A stretch of DNA of 64,000 nt from Maridesulfovibrio sp050916235. Lineage in GTDB: Bacteria > Desulfobacterota > Desulfovibrionia > Desulfovibrionales > Desulfovibrionaceae. The stretch is taken from the NCBI RefSeq assembly GCF_050916235.1, contig NZ_CP104854.1, positions 3,348,001-3,412,000 on the forward strand, given 5' to 3'. Position 1 is the stretch's first letter. Each line of letters opens with the position of its first letter. The notes below the pieces were generated by a model. It searched no databases. It had not been told where the DNA came from and was given only the letters and a program-made list of their open reading frames with translations. This document shows positions 17,283-25,236 of this stretch, piece after piece. The translations under genes were made by a program, and so were the position numbers.

Positions 17283-17891
17283 TCAGCCGATGGAGTCAAC
17301 TGCGGAGTCTATGACCTGCTTCTTGAGCTTGTCCACCGGGCCCCATACAAAGGCGGGGTAGGTGATGAGCAGGGAGGTCAGCCCGTGGGTCGCGGCCATT
17401 ACCGCATGGGCGGCGACCAGCACATCCTCTTCCGTTGCATTCTTGGGCATGCATTTGCGGACGCAGTTGTTGATGCGGTCGTACATGGTGCGTCCGAGCG
17501 GGTTGTGCTTGAAGTGCGAGTCGTGGTCATGCCAGAGGTCGCTTTCCATCATGAATCCGACACGGTATGCGTTGGGATTTTTAAGGCCCATGTCCACCAA
17601 AGTGTAAAGAATCTGCTTCAAGGCTTCCTGCGGGGATGTAACCGCCGTGAGTATCCTGTTTATGTGCTGCAGGAAATCGCGGTAGGTCTCCTCGGTAAGG
17701 CAGAGGAACAGCTCCTTCTTGTCCTTGAAGTGGTGATAGATGGTGGTAGGCGAATAACCGATGGTGGTCGCCAGTTTGCGCATGGAAACCTGCGCGTAGC
17801 CGTGCTCGGCAAACAGCTTGCGCGCTGCGTCTAGAATGAGCAGGCGCAGCGGCTGGTGTGGGGCGTCCAATGTTTTTGTGCTTGCAGTCAT
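17283..17891 (-). CDS. TetR-family transcriptional regulator
   Basis: 202 residues from ATG 17891, preferred because GGAGAC precedes it; an ATG at 17942 would add 17 residues. The helix-turn-helix reads ILDAARKLFAEHGYAQVSMRKLATTIGYSPTTIYHHFKDK (split, residues about 17-56). The C-terminal domain (TetR_C_13/33-like, with MESDLWHDH) is of unknown ligand. It lies 71 bases upstream of shc on the same strand, so it probably regulates shc and the thioesterase and itself. A 7-bp inverted repeat at 17907-17923 sits in its leader. Confidence 0.85.
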   Translation of the reverse strand: MTASTKTLDAPHQPLRLLILDAARKLFAEHGYAQVSMRKLATTIGYSPTTIYHHFKDKKELFLCLTEETYRDFLQHINRILTAVTSPQEALKQILYTLVDMGLKNPNAYRVGFMMESDLWHDHDSHFKHNPLGRTMYDRINNCVRKCMPKNATEEDVLVAAHAVMAATHGLTSLLITYPAFVWGPVDKLKKQVIDSAVDSIG

Positions 17892-17906
17892 GTTGATGTC
17901 TCCGCT

Positions 17907-17923
17907 GCTTAACGGTGTTAAGC
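17907..17923. promoter_or_regulatory. Candidate TetR operator
   Basis: Perfect inverted repeat GCTTAAC-GGT-GTTAAGC, 16 bases upstream of the chosen tetR start. Size and symmetry fit a TetR-type dimer site; binding is inferred only from position. Confidence 0.45.
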
Positions 17924-18164
17924 TGAAAAAGCGTTCTGTCATGAATGTATAGGACTGTCAACCTCATGCGCTTTTTTAGAGTGGATGTTAAGCTCGTCCG
18001 AAGTGGATCGGCACAAATTTATGAGGCTGGTGCAGGTTTCAGGCTGGCGGAGAGGGCGGAAAAGGTTGAAAAAATGCTTGCAATCGGATTTCTTGTTGTT
18101 TATTAATTCTCGCCTCGGACGGAGAAACAGTGTATGTTTCACAAGTCCAGTCACCGACACGCGT

Positions 18165-18241
18165 GGCCCCGTAGCTCAGTAGGATAGAGCACAGGATTCC
18201 TAATCCTGGTGCCGCAGGTTCGATTCCTGCCGGGGTCACCA
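18165..18241 (+). tRNA. tRNA-Arg (anticodon CCT)
   Basis: Complete cloverleaf: acceptor GGCCCCG pairs with CGGGGTC, anticodon arm CAGGA-TTCCTAA-TCCTG, T arm GCAGG-TTCGATT-CCTGC, and an encoded CCA end. The anticodon CCT reads AGG. The gene marks the left edge of an AT-rich accessory stretch, and its terminator was hit by an ISL3 element. Confidence 0.95.
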
Positions 18242-18269
18242 TCTAGTACAAAACTAGTATAATATTAAA

Positions 18270-18277
18270 GGGTTAAC
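18270..18277 (+). repeat. 8-bp target-site duplication, left copy
   Basis: GGGTTAAC, repeated at 19639-19646 directly outside the two IS ends. Confidence 0.85.
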
Positions 18278-19638
18278 GGGTCTACACCGAACAAAGGGGC
18301 AGAAGCCCGACTGATCAAATTTCCAACCGTTGATTCAAATCTCGACTACCCGCACAAAACCCGCACACGCAGCCGATAGTTTTCAAAGTTTCTAAACCCG
18401 TATGCCCGCCTCTGGATAAGCTTCATCTTGCGATGAAATCCTTCGGTTGTTCCGTTGCTTTTGCCGTAGCGAAACATTCGAGCCACTTCCTCTTTCCAAC
18501 TGTTCAGAGTTCTGCCCAGCGTTCTAAGCGGAGCAAAAGGACTCTGCTGAAGTTGATTGATTTTATCAAGCAATTCGAAAATGTATTTTTTGCAACTACT
18601 ACCATTTTGTGCCCTGATCCTGAGCAAATCGTTAAGCTCATGGCAGAAATGGTAAATACTTTCGATAGCCGGTTGTACCTCAAAATATTTGGATAAAAGA
18701 TCTTTCCTTTTATCGGTTAAACGGTCCTGCCGACACAGCATGGCCCGCATAATTCCACCTCGACCATATGAAATATTTTCTTCATCGATCAGCTTGCATG
18801 TCTTGGTGAAATGCTGGTTTACCAGCCGAATAACGTGGAAACGATCCGAGACAATTCGAGCATTCGGAAACCAAGTTTTGACCATATGCCGATAAGCAGA
18901 ATTCATATCGATGCAGACTACTTTTACCTTACTCCGTCCTTTAAGATTCCTGAGAAAAGGGAGTAATTCAGCAGCACTACGGCCCATAGCTATGTCAAAA
19001 ATCTTGTTGTTTGCAAGGTCGCAAAACGTTGTTGAAAAACCGACTTTACGGGTGAAACGATGTTCATCAATTCCGAGATAACGAGGACATTTCCAGTTGC
19101 TGCGTTGCCGGGCTTTCAGGTCGATGACCTGATGATAAAATCGCTCCACGCTGGAAACGCCGATCCCGTTTTCGCGGGCAATTGTCTTGTTACATGAGCC
19201 GTTGTTGTACTGCCGAAAAACTTCGTGTTTAAGCAACTCTGTTGAACGGCTCCACTTCTTGATTCCGTCCATGTGGGTGTTGTAATAGCGACCTCAACCC
19301 ATGCAGTGATGCTTGTGGCATTTTACTCGCAAAATCGATGCTCGGCCGTTATGCGGGATGCTCTTGATGAATCGTTGGAATGTATCCTTGATACGAAAAG
19401 AAGAACTTCTGCATCGCGGGCAAACGGGCTTACCCGTCCATGCTACCTCAAGAATTATAGGAAAATACGAAACCACCTTTTTGATTGCAAAATCGGGAAG
19501 ACCTATTAAAATCCGATCCATAAATTGACCTCTTTTCTGTGGTAGGAAATTTGGTCATTTATAGGGCATATCGAGTCGGTTCGGTATGCCTTTCTTTTTG
19601 TCAGGATTCTTCATCGCCCCTTTCTTTGAGGTAGAGCC
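18278..19638 (-). mobile_element. ISL3-family insertion sequence, 1361 bp
   Basis: Ends are defined by imperfect inverted repeats: GGGTCTACACCGAACAAAGG (+GGC) on the left and GGCTCTACCTCAAAGAAAGG (+GGC) on the reverse complement of the right, matching at 18 of 23 positions. They are flanked by an 8-bp direct repeat GGGTTAAC, the duplication size typical of ISL3. It carries one transposase gene with an in-frame stop. The insertion split the rho-independent terminator of tRNA-Arg within its first arm; the duplicated bases leave an intact hairpin on the right side. Confidence 0.93.
18346..19521 (-). pseudogene. ISL3-family transposase interrupted by one TGA
   Basis: Two open segments (19521-19297 and 19293-18346) lie in the same frame, separated only by TGA at 19294-19296. 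Together they would give about 390 residues, normal for ISL3. The N-terminal zinc-ribbon is CPRC...CHKHHC, followed by a helix-turn-helix (NKTIARENGIGVSSVERFYH). The DDE core has GIDEHRF, VCIDMNSAY and the Glu in NGTTEGFHRKMK, with the family ending RRAYGFRNFENYRLRV. An ATG at 19272 would allow a truncated protein without the DNA-binding zinc ribbon. A nonsense change (for example of TGG) is the simplest reading. Confidence 0.9.
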
Positions 19639-19670
19639 GGGTTAACTCATTTTCAGAGTTAACCCTTTTC
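19639..19670 (+). terminator. Original tRNA-Arg terminator, now beyond the IS
   Basis: GGGTTAACTC / GAGTTAACCC, a 10-bp stem with a 7-base loop followed by TTTT. Its first eight bases are the target-site duplication; the other copy lies left of the IS, 29 bases after the tRNA. Confidence 0.8.
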
Positions 19671-19775
19671 TGCGTTTATTTGCGGTTTTTTTGGGCTGCT
19701 GCCAACCTTTGGTGCCAACAGGAGTGGATGAGTGACATTGTATTGTTGTTATAATTGAGGTGTGTTTAATGTTTG

Positions 19776-20570
19776 CTATCTTTGTACTGAAAATTCTTTT
19801 TCAAGGTCAGATAGTTTGAAAAGTCTTAAGTCAACTGAGGCGGGGAGTTCTTTTATTCTCTCAAAATATTTATGGAGTAGAGTTTGCGGGTATTCTTCTT
19901 CAGTTACAATTGCAAGAATGAATTTAGCCTTTTTCTTGGTAGTATCATCCAAATAAGAAATACCTTTCTCCATAGCCCGGATTGAATCGTTTAAACGGTT
20001 CATAGTACTTTTACGAGCATATTTAACTTCTATAAATTTGATCCCATCTGGAGAAGTTATAGCACCATCAAAAACAAAGCGTGGGTTTTTATTAATAACT
20101 ATTTCTCTTTGGGTCACTCCATTGAATTCTTGTTGTAGTTTCGCAAAAACTAGTTCTTCAGCAAGTAAGTACGTGGCACGAATATCGTTTTTGATTATTC
20201 TTTCATATGATATTGCGGTATATTTCTTTTCTTTTTTGCTTAGTTTTTTGAATTCTTCACTAGCCATTGCGTCAATTTCATCATTGTTCTTATTGAATGT
20301 ATCTTCTGGGCTGGCAGTCTCAAATGATTTTACGAAATTATTTTCATCTTTATAGTCTGACGGTGCATATAATACTTTGTGATTTAAATTTAGTGTCGCA
20401 AAGAATATTACAACCAATGTAAAAGGGAAGATCATTAAAAACCATACATATAGCTCTTGTATATTCGGAGCTATAAATGGCAAGATTCCTGTTCCGCTTA
20501 TTTCAGCAACACCAGCAAATATCGCAATTATTGTTAACTGATTTTTTACAGTTCCGAATTTTTCAACCAT
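19776..20570 (-). CDS. Membrane-anchored protein with PD-(D/E)XK nuclease-like domain
   Basis: 264 residues. Two hydrophobic helices lie at the N terminus (about 12-33 and 41-61), followed by a charged linker (75-125) and a C-terminal soluble domain. The latter has the layout of a restriction-endonuclease-like fold: helix with Glu138/Glu139 (LLAEELVF), then FVFDGAI (Asp168), then FIEVKYAR (Glu181-x-Lys183). This E...D...ExK order is the PD-(D/E)XK signature. The domain is predicted to face the cytoplasm. It lies 72 bases after a larger gene with a similar motif, same strand, so the two look like an operon. Base composition is AT-rich compared with the core genes. Function is unknown; a defence role is inference. 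Confidence 0.6.
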   Translation of the reverse strand: MVEKFGTVKNQLTIIAIFAGVAEISGTGILPFIAPNIQELYVWFLMIFPFTLVVIFFATLNLNHKVLYAPSDYKDENNFVKSFETASPEDTFNKNNDEIDAMASEEFKKLSKKEKKYTAISYERIIKNDIRATYLLAEELVFAKLQQEFNGVTQREIVINKNPRFVFDGAITSPDGIKFIEVKYARKSTMNRLNDSIRAMEKGISYLDDTTKKKAKFILAIVTEEEYPQTLLHKYFERIKELPASVDLRLFKLSDLEKEFSVQR

Positions 20571-20642
20571 TTTACTTCCAATTTTATTGGTAATGTTATT
20601 GTTAGAATTATGTGTTTTTTTATTTGGTTATCGCTGCAATTT

Positions 20643-22958
20643 TTAAAAATCTTCTCCTAGAACACCAATAAAATGATATGCCAAGTTAGGGTCATCAATG
20701 TTTTTGGCTATTATCAAACACCTCTTAACTGATCCGAGTTTCAAGCCTTCAGAGGCTGCATTTGCTATAAACTCGTCCCTGAGATGTGAGTTTTGATGCA
20801 CGTAAGTAATATAGCAAAATGCGGTTTGGGATTCTTTATATGGTAGCATTGTAACTGTGTTATGATGGGGTGTTCTTCTCCAGTTCTTGGCTGTGTTTTT
20901 TGTGATTTTATCAACCATTTTGCTAAATTTAGCTTGCTCGTTTGGTGGTGTTTCATTCAGCATTACCCCTATTTCAACCCATCGTTTGTTTTTTTTCTTC
21001 TCGATCTGGTTAAGTATTGCTGAAAATAACGGTGATATTTGCGGTTGTGGTTTTGCTATTTGGATGCCTGCGTCAAGTGATGAATAATACTTGTCTATAG
21101 GTTCAGAGAGTCCACTTATATATAAGTTCATATCTCCTTTAAAACTTTCTACGTGTAGTAACGTAGTCAAGTATAATCCGAGTAAATCTAATTCATCGCC
21201 TTGGTAGTTTGTTGTCTGCTCAACCATTTCTCTCATTTCTATATAGTGGATGATCTGAACAGGATGTTCAAGCAGGTCAAATAGCGTTTCAAAATCGGCT
21301 AAACATAGAGTTGGACATGGCGAAAAATCATCAGGAAGCCATCCTGTGTCTTTTAATTCATAAATATTGCTTTGTAGAGCGTTAAAATTCTCAAGTGTAA
21401 CTGAAATTCTAATTACTTTCTTTATGTCGTTTAGATCGACTGGTAGCTTGGTTCTTATCGGGTCTTCAATGCTGGGGTTATTGATTAAGTAGTTTAGCTT
21501 TTTCTTGAGCCTGTTGGATTGAATGTTGGGTGAAATAAGAAGTTCATTAATATGCTTATGAAGTCTTTCAGGTGCTCCTCGTAATGCAGGAAGGCTAATT
21601 TTCCCAGATTTTGCTTCTACAATTATTGCATATGAGTCAATGAAAGTAATGATGTCAGTTTCATATTCATCTTCTTCGTTGTCATATTTCCATTTTAAGC
21701 TGGAAATTGTGTTTGATTCAGGAAAACGTCTTTTGATTATTTCGTCTGTTTTTTCTTCTAAATATTCTGCCCTTCTTTTGCTGATGTCGGTTTTGATGTT
21801 CTTGCTTATAAAGTCATTTAATGCTGGAAGAATAAAGCTAAAGAAAACCTGAGGAAGAACGCAAAAATAAGTTCCATTCCCATAGTTAATGATTGGTCTA
21901 CTCCAAACAGGATTGCCCAACATTATAAAATCTGTTTTATATTCATGTAATTCTCCAAGCTTGATTGAAAAATTATCGAGTATTTTTTCTGCTACTGCGT
22001 GATCTATTTCTAGCTCAGTTGCAATAGTCTTGACGTCAAATTCGAATGATTCTTGTAGTGATTGTTCGAAATGTGAAAATAATAAAAATAGTAAATTCCT
22101 TCGTGAAATACTTCCAAGTGGAAATTTGTCTATAAAATTTTGTGCCTCTTCTTTATCTTCACCAACCAGTGAATAGTACTCTCGAATTAAGTCATTTTTG
22201 TTCTTAATTTTATTGAGAATTGAAAATATTCTTAGCTGTTCAGATGTTACCGCTTCTGAGCGTTTGATTAAATGCAAAAATAAATTGATGATATCTTTTG
22301 TGTCTAAGTTTAATTTTTTACGTAAGGCTTTGTCGTATTTTGAATATAGCTCTGTCGAAATGTCTTTTACTTGCGAGAAGAATCCCCAATTACGTACAAC
22401 CTTAGTGTTTCCTGTTATTTTTTGCTTAAGTAAGAGTATTTCTTTTTCTTCATCAGGGATATCTGAATTGATTTGGTCAATTCCTCTTGTTGCATCGGCC
22501 TGAATTAATTCTTCTAGGGTATCAAGTACTTTTTGGATAATTTCCGGGTTTGGGTAATCTGTTCCGAATTTATCAATAGACTCTTGGAGTACAAGTGCTT
22601 GAAAGTATTCAACATGTGCTTGACCTATGTTGAGCTTAGGTTCTGTGGATTGCACTCCATCGTCGCCAACTCCTGTAGTCAATGCATGAGCTGAGAGTAT
22701 TGAAAGAATATGTAATGAATTGTAGGTGCTTATTATTTGTTTAAGTTCTTTTATGCAGCGATGGTATCGTTGATTACTTTCTATTGACATTTTAGCAATA
22801 AGTTCATTTCTTTGCTCTTTAGTTAGTTGTGCTAGTGGGTTAGCCAGTTCATGGAAGTAAGGACCCCCAGTTTGTTCTTGGGTTGTATGAGCAGGTTGCG
22901 ATCTTAGAGATTTTTTCTTCTTTTTTAGTTTTCTTTTTAACTTATTGTTTTTTCCCAC
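20643..22958 (-). CDS. Large uncharacterised protein with PD-(D/E)XK-like motif
   Basis: 771 residues from GTG 22958 (AAGGTG lies 6 bases upstream; a GTG at 22967 would overlap it). The N terminus is a Lys/Arg-rich stretch. Residues about 60-390 look all-helical. A central motif follows: helix AEYLEEKTDEIIKRRF, then YETDIITFIDSYAIIVEAKSG, with Asp438 and Glu451-x-Lys453 (numbered from 22967), the order of a PD-(D/E)XK nuclease core. A C-terminal region of about 300 residues matches nothing I recognise. It is AT-rich and lies beside a tRNA and an IS, in operon order with the membrane-bound nuclease-like protein. A two-gene defence or mobile-element module is possible but unproven. Confidence 0.6.
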   Translation of the reverse strand: MGKNNKLKRKLKKKKKSLRSQPAHTTQEQTGGPYFHELANPLAQLTKEQRNELIAKMSIESNQRYHRCIKELKQIISTYNSLHILSILSAHALTTGVGDDGVQSTEPKLNIGQAHVEYFQALVLQESIDKFGTDYPNPEIIQKVLDTLEELIQADATRGIDQINSDIPDEEKEILLLKQKITGNTKVVRNWGFFSQVKDISTELYSKYDKALRKKLNLDTKDIINLFLHLIKRSEAVTSEQLRIFSILNKIKNKNDLIREYYSLVGEDKEEAQNFIDKFPLGSISRRNLLFLLFSHFEQSLQESFEFDVKTIATELEIDHAVAEKILDNFSIKLGELHEYKTDFIMLGNPVWSRPIINYGNGTYFCVLPQVFFSFILPALNDFISKNIKTDISKRRAEYLEEKTDEIIKRRFPESNTISSLKWKYDNEEDEYETDIITFIDSYAIIVEAKSGKISLPALRGAPERLHKHINELLISPNIQSNRLKKKLNYLINNPSIEDPIRTKLPVDLNDIKKVIRISVTLENFNALQSNIYELKDTGWLPDDFSPCPTLCLADFETLFDLLEHPVQIIHYIEMREMVEQTTNYQGDELDLLGLYLTTLLHVESFKGDMNLYISGLSEPIDKYYSSLDAGIQIAKPQPQISPLFSAILNQIEKKKNKRWVEIGVMLNETPPNEQAKFSKMVDKITKNTAKNWRRTPHHNTVTMLPYKESQTAFCYITYVHQNSHLRDEFIANAASEGLKLGSVKRCLIIAKNIDDPNLAYHFIGVLGEDF

Positions 22959-23134
22959 TGCGATCACCTTATAAAATATGTTTATCTATAAAGTATTTTT
23001 AAAAGACAGGATAATAAAATGTCAATATTTGTTTGATTCGAAATCAAAAAGATGCTTGCGTTCAGTTTATGCACACGTCACCGTCATCTTCGATCAACCG
23101 AAGAATTATATTGTTTTCGCTTATTGATTAACTG

Positions 23135-23377
23135 TTAAAAATTTCTAGGTAGAAATCCCTTATCATTGCGCTCTGGGGGCTCGGTTCCTTTTTCTTCTAA
23201 TATAGCGAGTAGTGTTTCTTCAGCTTCCGAATTCCAACTATCCCAATTACAGTCATAGCAAGTTTCGCAGACTTCGATATCATATCCTGAACATGTGCGT
23301 CCTTCATATATTTGTGGTCCATGTTGATATTCGTTTCCACACACAGGGCACTTAAACATAAATTTTTTGTTGAGCAT
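23135..23377 (-). CDS. Small CxxC/zinc-ribbon protein, hypothetical
   Basis: 80 residues from ATG 23377, chosen for a strong AGGAGG 6 bases upstream. It has two metal-binding-like pairs, CPVCGNEY and CETCYDC, plus a single Cys in RTCSGY, a layout like a small zinc ribbon. The acidic C-terminal half ends KGFLPRNF. No family could be named. It lies in the accessory stretch, on the same strand as the nuclease-like pair but 176 bases upstream of it. Confidence 0.6.
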   Translation of the reverse strand: MLNKKFMFKCPVCGNEYQHGPQIYEGRTCSGYDIEVCETCYDCNWDSWNSEAEETLLAILEEKGTEPPERNDKGFLPRNF

Positions 23378-23442
23378 ATTGTTCCTCCTAATTGTTACAG
23401 TTGTTATCAATATATCTGTTTGTCATCCAGCTATTTTATATT

Positions 23443-23451
23443 GGGTCACCA
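23443..23451 (+). repeat. Possible remnant of a tRNA-Arg attachment repeat
   Basis: GGGTCACCA, identical to the last nine bases of tRNA-Arg (18233-18241), 5.2 kb downstream and close to a mobile-element relic. Nine bases is short, and no integrase gene is present. Confidence 0.25.
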
Positions 23452-23582
23452 GAACACATCACCACCTGATCCCCAGAATCACCCCAAAAAATCACCAGCC
23501 CTCAGTGACCAAATCAAACCAATCAGGATAACCTTCAATTTTCAGAATTTTTTAACAATATGAAATTGAAGGAGATTTGTTG

Positions 23583-23747
23583 ATGGTAATCTATTGTGAT
23601 CCACTGTTTCGGATGATCTATTCCTACACCCGTAAACAGGCACTCGAAGACGGAAATTTAATCGATGTGACCGAACAGGCCAAGGGGACCGGATTCAAGG
23701 TTCCTGTAGCTGTTTCTTTGAATCTGTACGAGCGATACATCTTATAG
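23583..23747 (+). CDS. Truncated DUF6573-like protein (54 residues)
   Basis: Starts at ATG 23583 after AAGGAG. The visible part, with RMIYSYTRKQALEDGNLIDV and FKVPVAVSL, looks like the N-terminal portion of DUF6573-type proteins, which are found on phages, plasmids and integrative elements and are usually over 100 residues. A TAG after YERYIL ends it early. It is probably a relic of a mobile element that once occupied this tRNA-proximal site, or a shortened but still expressed form. Confidence 0.5.
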   Translation: MVIYCDPLFRMIYSYTRKQALEDGNLIDVTEQAKGTGFKVPVAVSLNLYERYIL

Positions 23748-23764
23748 TTTATATTCGATGGGCA

Positions 23765-23802
23765 ACAAAAAACGCCCGATTCTCATAAGAGAACCGGGCG
23801 TT
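23765..23802 (-). terminator. Rho-independent terminator
   Basis: Stem AACGCCCG(A)TTCTC / GAGAA(C)CGGGCGTT with one mismatch, then a T-run on the minus strand; 31 bases past the RRM gene. Confidence 0.8.
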
Positions 23803-23832
23803 AAAAAGTCTTTTAAGACTTACAGGAGCAGA

Positions 23833-24096
23833 CTACCAGCGAGAGCGTTCCACTCTGGGTTTGGCTTCGTTAACCTTGAGGTTACGACCACCAAAATCTT
23901 TACCGTCAAGAGCTTCGATAGCATCGAGTGCTCCGTTGTCGTCCATTTCTACGAAACCGAAACCACGGGGGCGACCTGTGTCACGATCTTCGACGAGCTT
24001 GACTGATACAACTTCACCGTATGCTTCAAAGGACGCACGGATATCTCCTTCAGTAGCGGACCAGGGCAGATTACCAACGTAGATGTTCTTAGACAT
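23833..24096 (-). CDS. RRM-domain RNA-binding protein
   Basis: 87 residues, a single RNA recognition motif. RNP2 is IYVGNL (residues 5-10) and RNP1 is RGFGFVEM (residues 44-51), both with the aromatic residues that stack on RNA. A short basic tail (KPRVERSRW) follows. Bacterial proteins of this type are often cold-induced, as in cyanobacterial Rbp proteins; that role is inferred. The leader contains a terminator-like hairpin at 24145-24179, which suggests control by transcription attenuation. Confidence 0.92.
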   Translation of the reverse strand: MSKNIYVGNLPWSATEGDIRASFEAYGEVVSVKLVEDRDTGRPRGFGFVEMDDNGALDAIEALDGKDFGGRNLKVNEAKPRVERSRW

Positions 24097-24130
24097 TCAA
24101 AATTCTCCAAAAAAAGTAAAAAAGTATATT

Positions 24131-24179
24131 GGTGCCCGTGCACCAAAAAAAAGGGCCGCGTACAAGATGCGTACTCGGC
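24131..24179 (-). promoter_or_regulatory. Attenuator-like leader of the RRM gene
   Basis: Minus-strand order: GCCGAGTAC (24179-24171), 7-base loop, GTACGCGGC (24163-24155), CC, then eight T (24152-24145): a rho-independent terminator inside the 5' leader, about 50 bases before the start codon. It is followed at once by a second hairpin, GGTGC...GCACC (24144-24131). Confidence 0.6.
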
Positions 24180-24573
24180 TCCTCGATAGACATGTTTAAT
24201 TTAAACCAGCGCTAGTCACAGTTTGACCGTGCCTTCACGGGTACGGCTGGTGCTTGATTTAGGAAGACTCCTCTATTTCTGAATTAAAGTCAAGCAATAG
24301 TGATAAATAAGTGTTTGAGATGTTTTTTGGATAGATTTTATTCTGTAACATGCTGAATAATTGAAAAAAATGTCCCAGAAAGCTGGAGGAAACGGAAGTG
24401 ACCTGCCTGTGCGATCAGAGGATGACATGAAGCCATGTATTTCTCTGCCGCTGCCGGATGATTATTAGGCTGAGCTGGACAGGAGCTGAATGACATTCTC
24501 TCATAAAATCCCACATATTAATGATTTTGTTTTCCTCGTCTTGAGTTAGTGTCAGCCAAAACAAGGAGATTTT
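24180..24573. other. Divergent intergenic region
   Basis: About 390 bases between the RRM leader and the DsrE-like gene. It contains CCGTG...CACGG hairpin material near 24225-24245, in the upstream RRM leader or promoter. Nothing else is recognisable. Confidence 0.35.
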
Positions 24574-24912
24574 ATGAAGAACAAATTGAATATCTTATGG
24601 ACAAATGCTGACCCTGTTACCTCAGAGTTGATGGTGATGATGTATGCGCAGAATTCAATAAAGAACGGCTGGTGGGACAAAGTGCAGGTGATTATCTGGG
24701 GGGCGCCAGCCAAATTGGTAGCTGAAGATGTGCATATTCAGAAGTTGATTGCAGATGCTAGAGAAGTAGGTGTCAGATTCAGTGCTTGTGAATCCTGTGC
24801 GGCCCAGTTGGGAGTAAAATCACAGCTTGCAGAGCTTGATCTTGAGGTCAAGCATTGGGGATTGCCTTTGACCGAAATAATCAAGAATAATGAGAATCTG
24901 ATTACCGTATAA
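24574..24912 (+). CDS. DsrE-like family protein
   Basis: 112 residues from ATG 24574 with AAGGAG upstream. The pattern ILWTNADPVTSELMVMMYAQN, VQVIIWGAPAKLVAED and FSACESCAAQLGV is that of the DsrE/DsrF-like (YchN) fold. In sulfur metabolism, DsrE proteins carry persulfide on conserved cysteines; here the only cysteines are the close pair in ACESC. A sulfur-transfer role is possible in a sulfate reducer but not shown. It is a single gene, not near dsr genes. Confidence 0.75.
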   Translation: MKNKLNILWTNADPVTSELMVMMYAQNSIKNGWWDKVQVIIWGAPAKLVAEDVHIQKLIADAREVGVRFSACESCAAQLGVKSQLAELDLEVKHWGLPLTEIIKNNENLITV

Positions 24913-25236
24913 TCTTTGCGACAATTCGGGATTAATAAACCATACAGGCTCGGAAATGGTTCGGCCGGTGTCTGGGGGCTGGGTAGAAGTTTGGTGCAGC
25001 CCTGTTAGGGCTCTGTTGACGGTAACTGCTTATCCGTATGGCAAAGTTTGTATAATTTTAGCCTTATTGTCCAAGTATCTCAGAAGTCACAATTGGCCGA
25101 CTCAATTTCAAACTGTGCTGTGCAATTAGTTCCTAACTGACTCTGTTTACCCATTGTTTTATGTGACACTAATCTGATATGCGTTGCACAGAGTATTTCA
25201 TTGAATTTTCAAATGTTATTTTACAATGGAGAGATT
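24913..25236. other. Intergenic region, nothing recognised
   Basis: About 320 bases between two plus-strand genes. No terminator with a T-run, RNA or ORF could be supported. Confidence 0.4.

Noticed and set aside
19294..19296. TGA in the transposase as a second selenocysteine
   Set aside because: It is not at an active-site Cys position, no SECIS-like hairpin follows, and transposases are not known selenoproteins; a nonsense mutation is simpler.
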